NCBI GenBank assembly: GCA_937915735.1 | Contig: CALGGS010000092.1 | Coordinates: 1-12,520 of the forward strand | DNA: 12,520 bases | From: an uncultured Treponema sp. | Lineage (GTDB): Bacteria > Spirochaetota > Spirochaetia > Treponematales > Treponemataceae | Direction of reading: 5' to 3' | Part shown: in pieces, positions 1-7,886 of the stretch | How the letters are laid out: each line of letters starts with the position of its first letter | How positions within the stretch are numbered: position 1 is the stretch's first letter | Translations under genes and position numbers: made by a program | Notes under the pieces: generated by a model | Told to the model about the DNA's origin: nothing | The model's database searches: none | What the model saw: only the letters and a program-made list of their open reading frames with translations

Positions 1-107
1 ACGATGCGTGAAGCCGCCTCAACGACGCGTTTGTCTTCACCTTCACAGAGAACGATTCTTTTGCCAGCGGCTTTTGCCTTGGCACGAAGTTCAGATACGA
101 AATCCAT
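1..107 (-). CDS. pta: Phosphate acetyltransferase, N-terminal fragment (runs off the window)
   Basis: The enzyme interconverts acetyl-CoA plus phosphate and acetyl phosphate plus CoA in the cytoplasm; with acetate kinase it makes ATP and acetate. Only about 35 residues are visible. They begin MDFVSELRAKAKAAGKRIVL and continue with CEGEDKRVVEAA, which matches the N-terminus of the PTA/PTB family (hydrophobic strand, then E-G-E-D-x-R-V-x-x-A-A). The start ATG at 107 is preceded on the minus strand by an AGGAAG Shine-Dalgarno. The 551-residue gene upstream ends only 52 bp away on the same strand, so the two are probably cotranscribed. A phosphate butyryltransferase of the same superfamily cannot be fully excluded from so short a fragment, but the N-terminus favours Pta. 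Confidence 0.8.
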   Translation of the reverse strand, partial: MDFVSELRAKAKAAGKRIVLCEGEDKRVVEAASRI

Positions 108-127
108 TTTCTTCCTCGATATATAAA

Positions 128-150
128 AAATTTTTGTGGTTCAAAAATTT
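128..150 (-). other. AT-rich hairpin between the coiled-coil gene and pta
   Basis: A 9-bp perfect inverted repeat (128-136 with 142-150) with a 5-nt loop lies in the 52-bp gap. Read on the minus strand it is followed by three further T residues and then ATAT. Almost all of its pairs are A-T, so it is a weak terminator or an attenuator/processing element at most. Its role is inference. Confidence 0.35.
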
Positions 151-159
151 GAATCCTAA

Positions 160-1815
160 TTAGTAACCGTCACTCATTGCCCGGTTCAAATCACGCTGAT
201 AAAGTTCGGCGTAGACTGGACTGCGCATTTTGAGGTCGTCTTTTTTGGCCTGATTGAATGGAACGAAACGCCAGAAAACTGCGCGCAACTCTTTGTCCAT
301 TCGCTGAATACCGTCAACTTCTTTTGTCATCCACAAAACATAGTCGGCGATGAAGTAAGATTTTAGGTCGCCCTTGAGCTTTTGCCGCTCAATCCACTGG
401 TAATACTGACCGGTAAGACCTTCTTCCATCCAGTAGTAGCTGGCCTTTTCTTTTGCAACCTGCCAGCGCAAATCAGCCACTGCCATAAGGATTGCGATTT
501 TAAGGTCGCGGGGATACATTGGAATTACGATTCGGCCACGGCTTGTAACTCGGTTGTAGCGGTCAAATGGCTCCCAACAGAAGCCAAAATCACCGTAAGT
601 TGGCAAGCAGAGAACATAAGGAACGATTCTGTTTTTTGTGTTCTTGTGAATTCGAACAAAACACTCAGGGTCGTTTTCTTCTACCCATTTTAAGATGCTA
701 AGGACATTTTCGCGGAAGCCTGTAAGCCGCGGAACACAATGGAAAAATTCCCTCGTAAAGACAGGAAACTGATTTCCCTGCCGGCCACAAGTCATTTTTG
801 CCATTTGGCGCACGGTCTGGAATTCAATCATCAAATCACCGTCACTGACTTCGATTGATTCCGGCTGCCCGGTCATTTTTTCGTCGAGAGAAGAGCCGAT
901 TGCCTTTGCTTCTTCAAATTCCTTGATATATGAAGAAAGCTCCTTGTCATTTTTCTGCAAAGCACGCAATTTTTCTTGAATTTCAATGAAAAGCTTTTTC
1001 TGAGCCTCTGTGTATGGAGACTTATGTGGCTCAAGACTCAGCATTGTCTGATGCTCACAAAGCGAGTCGATTCTGTTGCGAAGCTCATTTTCGAGCATCT
1101 GCCGCTCAACCTCTTTTGAATTGAGTAGACTTTCAGCATTCTGTAATTTGCCTTCATTCTTGCTTTTAAGCTGCTGAATTCTCTGAGCTTCTGCAGCCGG
1201 GTCATTTTTGCGGGGAACACGGGCTTCGTCCGTAGCAGAAAGATTTAAGCGCCCAGTTAAAATTTCGGTGAACCATTCGTCAAGATAGTAAACAGGCTCG
1301 CCCGTGTTATTTTTAAAAATTACGGTAGAAAAAAGCTGCTTTTGTTCAGGTGTAAAAAGAGACGGGAGAACGACCCCAAATCGGAGCAACATTCTTTTTG
1401 GGATTTCAAGATTTTTATCAGCAACCTTTTTGCACATTACCCGAATTAATTCCCACCAAGAAGTAATGAGCTGCTGACGATAAACAGTGCGGTCCTTTGG
1501 ATCTTGGCAAGTAAGATATTTAGAGAGAACCTTGTGAACTCGCTGAGCCTGCTCTCCCTCACCACCCAGCGCAATTTTGTAGTAAGAAGGATTGTCAAAA
1601 TAGTGATTTGACTCTTCTTCGTAGAATTTTGTGATTTCTTTAAAGCCAGTCAGTGACAAATCAACCTTATGGGCAGAGTCAGCGGCCGTATCTTCTATTT
1701 TTTTCTGTGGTTTTTCTGAAATTTCTTTAAAAGTAGGCAAGTCTGCAGGGGCAGTGTCAGCCTGTGTTTCGGCAAGCAAAGCCATGATTGTCGGGTCTAA
1801 ATCTTGATCGTTCAT
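160..1815 (-). CDS. Conserved hypothetical coiled-coil protein, 551 aa, upstream of pta
   Basis: I do not recognise a catalytic domain. There is no signal peptide and no membrane segment, so a cytoplasmic location is likely. The first 60 residues are polar and look disordered. Residues about 60-200 are mixed helical and include a WWELIRVMCKK segment. Residues about 207-310 are strongly charged, rich in E, K, Q and L, and look like a coiled coil broken around 257-270. The C-terminal part, about 325-545, is a globular region rich in W, Y and F. The ATG at 1815 has a GAGGT Shine-Dalgarno (1826-1830) 10 nt upstream. The gene probably forms a two-gene unit with pta. I recall Treponema pallidum having a hypothetical gene next to pta, which may be the counterpart, but I cannot verify this from sequence. 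Function unknown. Confidence 0.85.
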   Translation of the reverse strand: MNDQDLDPTIMALLAETQADTAPADLPTFKEISEKPQKKIEDTAADSAHKVDLSLTGFKEITKFYEEESNHYFDNPSYYKIALGGEGEQAQRVHKVLSKYLTCQDPKDRTVYRQQLITSWWELIRVMCKKVADKNLEIPKRMLLRFGVVLPSLFTPEQKQLFSTVIFKNNTGEPVYYLDEWFTEILTGRLNLSATDEARVPRKNDPAAEAQRIQQLKSKNEGKLQNAESLLNSKEVERQMLENELRNRIDSLCEHQTMLSLEPHKSPYTEAQKKLFIEIQEKLRALQKNDKELSSYIKEFEEAKAIGSSLDEKMTGQPESIEVSDGDLMIEFQTVRQMAKMTCGRQGNQFPVFTREFFHCVPRLTGFRENVLSILKWVEENDPECFVRIHKNTKNRIVPYVLCLPTYGDFGFCWEPFDRYNRVTSRGRIVIPMYPRDLKIAILMAVADLRWQVAKEKASYYWMEEGLTGQYYQWIERQKLKGDLKSYFIADYVLWMTKEVDGIQRMDKELRAVFWRFVPFNQAKKDDLKMRSPVYAELYQRDLNRAMSDGY

Positions 1816-1868
1816 CTATTGCAATACCTCGTTTTTTAGGAAGAAAGACATTTAAAAATGTTACTTCC

Positions 1869-1877
1869 ATTATAACA
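1869..1877 (-). promoter_or_regulatory. Extended -10 promoter for the coiled-coil gene and pta
   Basis: On the minus strand a perfect TATAAT (1869-1874) is preceded by TG one base away (1876-1877), giving TGtTATAAT. There is no good TTGACA at the expected distance (ATGAAA at 1892-1897), as is normal for extended -10 promoters. Transcription would start near 1862, leaving a leader of about 45 nt that carries the GAGGT ribosome site. Confidence 0.6.
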
Positions 1878-1939
1878 TACCTTTATTTTTTTTTCATCAC
1901 ATTTTTAAGAAAAAACTGGCCGAAAAAAGCAGGCACCCC

Positions 1940-4900
1940 TTATTTTTTGTGTACATTGCTTATTGCACTTGTTCCGTCCGCAAAATAAGCGATTACTACA
2001 TAGCTTTTTGCATCCGCTGGTACATTTTGATAGCCATTGTAATTGCTTGTCACAGAAATCTGAACTGGACTGACTTCTCGCGCCCGTCGTTCCCATTCAT
2101 TGATGTCGTTTCCGTAGCCTTCTTCCCTTATGCTGTAAAGCGTGTGCACGAATGCAGGCGCATCGCAGAAAACGGTGATTCCGCCGTTTGCGTCGAGAAG
2201 ATTATGATAATTTCCAGTGTCAGAGCCGACGTATTTGTAGACTGGATATGAGTTGATGTCGCCGTTGAAGACATCGATAGAATTACGCTCAGATGAATAA
2301 TCTCCTCTACTATTGCGACCTTCGCGTTCCTGATCATAACAGCCATAATCCCCTAGATAAGCCTGTATTCCGCACTTTAGGAATTTACCGCTTGCGGCCG
2401 AGACATTCACTCCGCTTTTAGTGGTGGTGTATGAAGAATAATTGCTGTCCGATAGGTAGAGATTTAAATTAATATCTTTCCAGCCCTCAGAATTATCAAA
2501 GTATTGAATTCCTGCAATAAAATTCCTTCTTTCATTACTCCAACCAACTCTTTCTGTCACATAACGCTGATCTCCAAAAGTCTGTTTCATAGTTAATGTA
2601 GTTCCAGACAAGGTTATTTCCGGTAGATTCTTATATGTTTCGACATCATGATAAGTGACGGCTTTCAAAAGATAATTACCATTTGAGTCTGTGAGTTTTA
2701 TAGCAAGCACATAATGACCGTCATCCATATCGTAAACAGGAACCCACATTTTGTAGTTCTTGTTTCGCTCTGTATCAAGCGGGTAAATCCAGTCAAATGT
2801 AGATTTTCCTTTTCTAATGTAAGAAAAAAGTTCCTTTCCATCGGAATCCACTTTTAGAGTAGGAAGTTCATACTGCATCGAAGTTGCATCATAAGGTATC
2901 CAATAATATTCAAAATCGTATGAGCCTGTTGCTTCCCTCAATGCAGAAGAGCCTTTGTCCGTAAAAAGATAATCAATCTTGCTGTATGTTTTGCTGTTGT
3001 TGTTGTAAGTGCAGCAATACCACTGCAAATCTATGAAATAGTTTTTTCCCGTCTTGTCGTAATCGAATAAGTTGTAAGTGGAATATGCGTAAGCCCAATA
3101 TTCGTTCGGTTCCGGGGCGTAATTGTCGATTACGGGAATTGTGAGCGGTTTTGATTCATTTACGACTATTGAATTGTCAGATTTTAAAACTGCAATCACG
3201 CCTGCCGTATAATCCCATTCAACAGAATATGCTGAGTCGAATGTCAAATGCGGCTCGTCGAGTGTGTATGTCGTTCCGGTTGATGTCGTGTAAAAATATT
3301 TGACATCGAAATCTGACAGTCGGTCGTTGTTTTCCGAATCTTTTATGGAAACATTCTTTATAGTTGCCTGTGCTTTTCCCGTATTTTTTCCCATTGATGT
3401 GACATCTGATATCTCAAAATCCAATGTGTAATCAGTTGAATATGAGCCTGAATACAGCATAACCTGCGATTTTATAGGCTTTCCGTAGATGTAATGAGTG
3501 TTTGTGTCCGTGTATTTATAACGAGGAACTGCATAGCAAGTTATGGAAGTAACTTTTTCCTGATACAATTCCGACAAATAAAGATAAGAATCGATGTTAT
3601 TGTCTGAAGTGTCATTTGCAGAAAAAATGATTTGCGTGATGAAGCAGTCGTTGCTTTTCGGCTCTGGCCCGTAACCGTAAATTGTTCCAGCGCTTGGTCC
3701 TAGATTCAGAGCCGTGTAAAAATCTGCTATGTATTTTTTGTTTTCTTCGATGTGACAAATATTCAGCAATCTTCTTGCGGCGTTTTTTTCGTATTCATCT
3801 GCGCTGATTTCGTTGTACCAAGATTGGTCGCTGTAACCTTTCATTGTCGTTACTGCCGTTGTAACTGAACCCTGACTGTTGAAAACTTCCTCTTCTTTTT
3901 CTGTCCAAGTGAATTCATAGAAATACATGAATTCCACGGAATCTGCGGAATTCAGAGTTGATTTTGATACGACCGGGCTGATGATGCCGTAAGAGGAGAC
4001 TCCGTAACTGACGCTTATTCCACCTGCAGGAATATATGTTGTCACTTCCTTTGAATTTCCGACTGAGTCTTGAATCACAGCCCTGACGTATGTGTCTTCG
4101 TTTTCGCTGAATTTGTCCATAATGAAGCAGCTTGCATAATCATCCGAATCTTCTTCTGAATATTCAGCCTTGTATTCAGTTCCGTTGACAGTGTAATAAA
4201 CGCTGACATCTTTTTTTCCCGTTATTTTATAAGATTGTCCGCTCCATTCGTCATTTTGCAATCCTTTTATGAAAATCTTTTTGTAGTAAGAATTGAAATT
4301 TTCTTCACTATAATAAGGACGCGCACCATTTATGCCTGCCTGATAATACTGATCCGTGCCGCCTTTATACTGCCCCCAAAAAGTCATCCTTTTATAAAAC
4401 CATGTTTCTATATCCGCAAATTCATTATACAAATACACATACGGCTGCTCGATTTGTGTGTCTTTTATAAAAGAGTACGACTTTGTATCGGGGCATTTAT
4501 TGTCGCAATAATCATATAAGGCAAACTCAACATCTATTTTTCCGTCCTCGTATTCGTCGCTTGGAAACTCCAGCTTGTACGGGCCGAATTCGTAAATGTT
4601 TTCAGCAGTGGAAACGAAATTCTGCGTTTGGTCGCCGCTCGTGTTGTAGTATGTGCTGGGAATTATTTTGCCATTTGCAGTCAGATAATATGCTCCGCTG
4701 CCCTTGTCCTCCGCCTTACAATACACCCAAACAAAATCCTTTATGTGAAAATCTTCAGATTCTTCATAAGCGCTTGCTTCTCCCACAAGGTTTTGAATCT
4801 GTCCGCTTTCTAGGCCAAGTCCTTCCAGTGTTTTTGAAACATAAAAGTCAACAAAAAGAGGGGCATCGGAATCGTGGGTAGAATTTAATTTGAATTTGTA

Positions 4901-5647
4901 GCCTTCAAAAGGTTCTAACTTTTCCCCCTTTGAATTTTTTATTCCACTTTCAATATTTATGTATACCATTGCAGTCCCGCTTGTAATTACAGGCCTTTCC
5001 CGCTTGCTGGAAAATTTTAGGGTCATACCATCATTAACAAGAACCGCCTCTTCATAGTAATCAGAAAGGCTCGCTCCATTCGCATCAGTAATTTTAATTT
5101 TTCCCTGAATCATCTCGGCAAAAGTTGACTCATCCAATGAATCTGAAAAATTTATGAGGATTGTGGAGTCTCTGGCAACACCTCCATCTTTATTTTCCGG
5201 GAGAACAGATTTTACAACGAATTTTTCGGTACAGACAGGAGTAATAATCGGAGAGCCTTGAATTAGAGAGCCGGATTTTATTGCCAGGATTTTCGTCGTA
5301 GGATTCTCAGGAGAAAGGATTTTTATTGCAGAAGAGTCCGTACAAGTCCATTTTTCAAAGGCAAAGCCAACAGCCTCTGTAAAAACAAGCTCAAATTCAT
5401 CATCTTTTTTCAGTGTTTTTGAAGTAACATTAACCTGCCCATGCAGCGGGTCAGCGAGAATTACATTTACGGTAAAAGGAGTCTCCGAAGCATATTCAAT
5501 CTGATTCTCTAGTTGTTGTTTAAGCTCAGCTCCCGCCATAAAATTTTCACAGGAGAGCAAAATTGATGCCATACAGAATGCAAGTCCCGTCCCTAAAGCA
5601 ATAGCCATTCTTCGGTAGGACTTTGTTAAATCACATAACTTTTTCAT
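1940..5647 (-). CDS. Large treponemal-type lipoprotein with InlB-repeat-like and Ig-like (Big_5-like) domains, about 1235 aa
   Basis: The N-terminus has a basic region, a hydrophobic stretch and a lipobox LLSC with Cys33 as the predicted lipidated residue, so the mature protein is exported and membrane-anchored. The mature start, CENFMAGAELKQQLENQIEY, resembles a family of treponemal lipoproteins. Residues about 57-135 look like a divergent InlB B-repeat (G-x-V, a KKDDEFEL turn, then GFAFEKW). Residues about 137-250 look like a bacterial Ig-like Big_5 domain (SVLPENKDGGVARDSTILIN, then F-S-D-S-L-D). The remaining 980 or so residues are rich in Tyr, Ser, Asp and Asn, look beta-rich, and contain no enzyme motif I recognise. 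The start is set at the ATG at 5647 because AAAAGGAG (5655-5662) sits 7 nt upstream; a GTG at 5653 in the same frame lies only 1 nt from that site. It is transcribed divergently from exbB. Adhesin, surface scaffold or binding protein are all possible; function not assigned. Confidence 0.85.
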   Translation of the reverse strand: MKKLCDLTKSYRRMAIALGTGLAFCMASILLSCENFMAGAELKQQLENQIEYASETPFTVNVILADPLHGQVNVTSKTLKKDDEFELVFTEAVGFAFEKWTCTDSSAIKILSPENPTTKILAIKSGSLIQGSPIITPVCTEKFVVKSVLPENKDGGVARDSTILINFSDSLDESTFAEMIQGKIKITDANGASLSDYYEEAVLVNDGMTLKFSSKRERPVITSGTAMVYINIESGIKNSKGEKLEPFEGYKFKLNSTHDSDAPLFVDFYVSKTLEGLGLESGQIQNLVGEASAYEESEDFHIKDFVWVYCKAEDKGSGAYYLTANGKIIPSTYYNTSGDQTQNFVSTAENIYEFGPYKLEFPSDEYEDGKIDVEFALYDYCDNKCPDTKSYSFIKDTQIEQPYVYLYNEFADIETWFYKRMTFWGQYKGGTDQYYQAGINGARPYYSEENFNSYYKKIFIKGLQNDEWSGQSYKITGKKDVSVYYTVNGTEYKAEYSEEDSDDYASCFIMDKFSENEDTYVRAVIQDSVGNSKEVTTYIPAGGISVSYGVSSYGIISPVVSKSTLNSADSVEFMYFYEFTWTEKEEEVFNSQGSVTTAVTTMKGYSDQSWYNEISADEYEKNAARRLLNICHIEENKKYIADFYTALNLGPSAGTIYGYGPEPKSNDCFITQIIFSANDTSDNNIDSYLYLSELYQEKVTSITCYAVPRYKYTDTNTHYIYGKPIKSQVMLYSGSYSTDYTLDFEISDVTSMGKNTGKAQATIKNVSIKDSENNDRLSDFDVKYFYTTSTGTTYTLDEPHLTFDSAYSVEWDYTAGVIAVLKSDNSIVVNESKPLTIPVIDNYAPEPNEYWAYAYSTYNLFDYDKTGKNYFIDLQWYCCTYNNNSKTYSKIDYLFTDKGSSALREATGSYDFEYYWIPYDATSMQYELPTLKVDSDGKELFSYIRKGKSTFDWIYPLDTERNKNYKMWVPVYDMDDGHYVLAIKLTDSNGNYLLKAVTYHDVETYKNLPEITLSGTTLTMKQTFGDQRYVTERVGWSNERRNFIAGIQYFDNSEGWKDINLNLYLSDSNYSSYTTTKSGVNVSAASGKFLKCGIQAYLGDYGCYDQEREGRNSRGDYSSERNSIDVFNGDINSYPVYKYVGSDTGNYHNLLDANGGITVFCDAPAFVHTLYSIREEGYGNDINEWERRAREVSPVQISVTSNYNGYQNVPADAKSYVVIAYFADGTSAISNVHKK

Positions 5648-5695
5648 AATCACACTCCTTTTGCCAAAAGATTTATAAAATATACTTAAAATATA

Positions 5696-5704
5696 ATTTT
5701 AACA
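5696..5704 (-). promoter_or_regulatory. Extended -10 promoter for the large lipoprotein gene
   Basis: The minus strand reads TGtTAAAAT, with the -10 at 5696-5701 and TG at 5703-5704. The 12-bp context GTATGTTAAAAT differs by one base from the promoter near 1870 (GTATGTTATAAT). No clear -35 is seen. The predicted start near 5689 gives a leader of about 40 nt ahead of the lipoprotein ATG. Confidence 0.5.
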
Positions 5705-5710
5705 TACTTG

Positions 5711-5740
5711 TTTTCACTTTTCTAGTTTTTGTGGTAAAAT
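5711..5740 (+). promoter_or_regulatory. Promoter of the exbB-exbD-tonB operon
   Basis: TAAAAT (5735-5740) is preceded by TG one base away (5732-5733). TTTTCA (5711-5716) is a weak -35 with an 18-bp spacer. The predicted start near 5747 gives a leader of roughly 16 nt to the exbB ATG at 5763. The -35 area overlaps the upstream region of the divergent lipoprotein promoter, so the two could influence each other. Confidence 0.55.
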
Positions 5741-5762
5741 GTTACGGATTTCGAGGAAATTT

Positions 5763-6374
5763 ATGTTCAATCTATTAAAATCTGGCGGAGTCTTAATGAT
5801 TCCGATTCTTATCTGTGGTCTTTTTGCGACTTACATTATCATCGAGCGGCTCGTTTACTTTGCTTCAGTTCAAAAACGAGACAAGGAGCTTCGAAAAAAT
5901 CTTGAAGAGGTCTTGGTTTCCGGGGATTTTAAAGCTGCACAAGAATTCTGCACTCAGGCTTCAACGCCACTTTCACAGGTTGCTAAAAAAGCAATTGACT
6001 GCCGAAAGCTTAGCGAAGACGACATGAAGGAAATAGTTCAGTGTGAAATCGACTCGGTCGCCCCTCAATTTGACCACTGGCTCACTCTTTTAAGCACTAT
6101 CGCAAATATCTCAACTCTTCTAGGTCTTTTCGGAACAGTAACAGGCAACATCAAGGCATTCGGCGTATTAGGCTCAGGAGGCACAATGGGAAACCCGGCC
6201 CTTCTTGCAAGCTCAATCTCAGAAGCGCTCATGACAACGGCCGCAGGTCTTTTCGTAGCAATTCCGTCGCTTATTTTCAGCAATTATCTTTCCCGAAGGG
6301 CCGACAAATGCGTTACCGAAATGGAAGGAACAGTCACTAAATTAATCTTGCGTCTCACAGGAAGAGTGCTGTAA
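5763..6374 (+). CDS. exbB: MotA/TolQ/ExbB family proton channel protein
   Basis: This is the channel subunit of an ExbB-ExbD-TonB type inner-membrane motor that uses the proton-motive force. The 203-residue product has the family layout: TM1 at about 10-33, a cytoplasmic stretch with charged helices (about 34-105), TM2 at about 106-128 containing STLLGLFGTVTGNIKAF, the family's most conserved segment, and TM3 at about 152-177 (ISEALMTTAAGLFVAIPSLI). The ATG at 5763 is chosen over an in-frame ATG at 5739: it has AGGA (5754-5757) 5 nt upstream, while the earlier ATG overlaps the predicted -10 box. The stop overlaps the exbD start by one base. The neighbours with an ExbD-like and a TonB-like protein argue for ExbB rather than MotA; a TolQ-like role is the alternative. 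Confidence 0.9.
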   Translation: MFNLLKSGGVLMIPILICGLFATYIIIERLVYFASVQKRDKELRKNLEEVLVSGDFKAAQEFCTQASTPLSQVAKKAIDCRKLSEDDMKEIVQCEIDSVAPQFDHWLTLLSTIANISTLLGLFGTVTGNIKAFGVLGSGGTMGNPALLASSISEALMTTAAGLFVAIPSLIFSNYLSRRADKCVTEMEGTVTKLILRLTGRVL

Positions 6375-6781
6375 TGAAAGTTCAGAATAGAAAAAAGCGC
6401 GGAGCTGGCGTTGACTTAACTCCGATGATTGATGTCGTTTTTCAGCTGATTCTCTTTTTCTTAGTTTCCACAACCTTTGCGATTCTACCGGCAATAAATG
6501 TAAACCTTCCTGAAAGCTCAACCTCTCAGGGAGCAGAGACGGCTGGAATTACGATTATCGTACAGGAAAACGGCAAAATGTGGTTTAACGACGAGCAGGT
6601 TTCAATAAAAACCTTAGGAGAACGGCTCTCTATCTTTGACACAGAAGGCCGCCCAAAGGAAGAATATCCTGTTACCCTCGAAGCAGACTCAAATGTCACG
6701 AACGGCTCAATTGTCAAAATTTTTGATGTTCTCCGTGCAGAAGGATTCGTGAGCATAAACTTAAGGACAAGCGACAAATGA
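6374..6781 (+). CDS. exbD: ExbD/TolR family biopolymer transport protein
   Basis: This is the ion-pathway partner of ExbB. The 135-residue protein has a short basic cytoplasmic N-terminus (RKKRGAG), one membrane helix at about 15-40 and a periplasmic domain. The segment DLTPMIDVVFQLILFFLV contains the family's essential membrane Asp (Asp20 here), which carries the proton in ExbD/TolR. An AGGAAG site (6359-6364) lies 9 nt upstream of the ATG. The gene overlaps exbB by one base and tonB by four (ATGA), which implies translational coupling and equal dosage control. The length is typical for the family. Confidence 0.93.
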   Translation: MKVQNRKKRGAGVDLTPMIDVVFQLILFFLVSTTFAILPAINVNLPESSTSQGAETAGITIIVQENGKMWFNDEQVSIKTLGERLSIFDTEGRPKEEYPVTLEADSNVTNGSIVKIFDVLRAEGFVSINLRTSDK

Positions 6782-7872
6782 GAGATGTCGAGCAGAAAAG
6801 CTCTGCCGTAAGCCTTTTCGGCACAGTCTTAGTCTGGATTCTAATTTTTCTCTTTTTTTATTTCGGGCAGGCCTTTTTTAAGCCAAAGGAATTCAAAACA
6901 ATAAAAATCCGCCTGGACAGTCCCGCTGAACAAGTCGTGAGCAAAAAGCAAGAAGAAACCCGTCCTTCTGAGCCAGAGGCGCTTCCCTCTCCCGCGACAG
7001 CAACAAAAGCCGAGTCAGTTGCAAAAACTGAGGCCAGTACAAAAAAATCAACAAAAGGGGAAAGCTCCTCTGCTGAAAAAATAAATAAAAACAGTGCTTC
7101 GTCACGGCAAAATGCCAGCAAGGAGATTGGTAAAAGCGAGAAAAAAAACGAGAATTTAAATTCTCGCCCTGACAGGATGTCAGAGACGACCCTTCAAAAA
7201 TCAATAGACGAGCTTATAGCTGAACAGCAACAGGCAAAAAAGCCTGTTCAAAAGAAAAAATCTGCAGAAGAAATATGGGCAGAAATGGAAGCTATGGAAG
7301 GAAACTCATCGTCTTCTCCAAGCCCTACCGCCGTCGCAAAAAACAGCTCAACAAGCCAGGCCGCTCAAACTGCTTTTTCCGGAAGTGCCGCAAGCGCAAA
7401 CACAAACAGCACGGCGGCAAAAAGCGAGAGCAAGAGCAACTCAAAATCCGGCGACAATCAAACAGCAAGCTCTTCGACAGCGGCTGCGCTAAAAAACGCG
7501 ATGGCTGCCACAAAATACTCTTCTTCTGCAAACGGCATTTCTTCTTCCGTCACGGCGACAAGCTCACAAACAAACGGAAAGGTCTCTATTCAGATGTCAG
7601 ACGGAAAAACAAGAATCTTGCTTGAACCGAGTGAGCCAAAAATCACTCTTTCACCGGAAGCCGCAAGCCAAATCGACAGCACAAAGCAGCTTACGATTAC
7701 ATTTATTGTAACAGCAAGCGGAAATGTTCCTGTTACGAACATCAAAATTTCGCCAGATATTTTACCGTCGCTTGTTTCGATGGAAATAAAAGAGCAAATT
7801 TCTAACTGGCGATTCCAATCAGCCGAAACGGCGGGACAGGCTCAGTTTTCCTACACAATCCAAAAGCAATAG
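6778..7872 (+). CDS. tonB: TonB-like energy transducer with a Ser/Lys/Ala-rich linker
   Basis: TonB transmits the energy of the ExbB-ExbD motor across the periplasm to outer-membrane receptors. The 364-residue product has one N-terminal membrane anchor (about residues 11-31), a long low-complexity periplasmic linker (about 45-270) and a C-terminal domain of about 95 residues. That domain has the TonB fold pattern: a hydrophobic strand then T-A-S-G-N-V-P-V, a middle helix, ISNWRF, and a final strand AGQAQFSYTI. Classical TonB linkers are Pro-Glu/Pro-Lys rich; this one is dominated by Ser, Lys, Ala, Asn and Thr with few prolines. An AAGGA site (6763-6767) lies 10 nt upstream. A TolA-like role is the alternative. 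No TonB-dependent receptor lies in this window. The gene ends 14 bp from the convergent peptidase gene. Confidence 0.82.
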   Translation: MRDVEQKSSAVSLFGTVLVWILIFLFFYFGQAFFKPKEFKTIKIRLDSPAEQVVSKKQEETRPSEPEALPSPATATKAESVAKTEASTKKSTKGESSSAEKINKNSASSRQNASKEIGKSEKKNENLNSRPDRMSETTLQKSIDELIAEQQQAKKPVQKKKSAEEIWAEMEAMEGNSSSSPSPTAVAKNSSTSQAAQTAFSGSAASANTNSTAAKSESKSNSKSGDNQTASSSTAAALKNAMAATKYSSSANGISSSVTATSSQTNGKVSIQMSDGKTRILLEPSEPKITLSPEAASQIDSTKQLTITFIVTASGNVPVTNIKISPDILPSLVSMEIKEQISNWRFQSAETAGQAQFSYTIQKQ

Positions 7873-7886
7873 AATGAGTCTTTTGC

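Noticed and set aside
1890..1939. Terminator after the large lipoprotein gene
   Set aside because: T-rich tracts are present on the minus strand, but I could find only a 3-bp stem (GCC/GGC), too weak to call.
4235..4881. Plus-strand open frames opposite the large lipoprotein gene
   Set aside because: They lie fully antisense to a long coding frame, lack convincing ribosome sites, and their composition (many I, F, R, C) looks like a shadow frame.
5739..5762. Earlier ATG at 5739 for exbB
   Set aside because: It overlaps the predicted -10 box and has no ribosome site, whereas the ATG at 5763 has a well-spaced AGGA.
6858..7625. Open frames in other phases across the tonB linker
   Set aside because: Low-complexity Ser/Lys/Ala coding naturally leaves the other frames open; no start signals support them.
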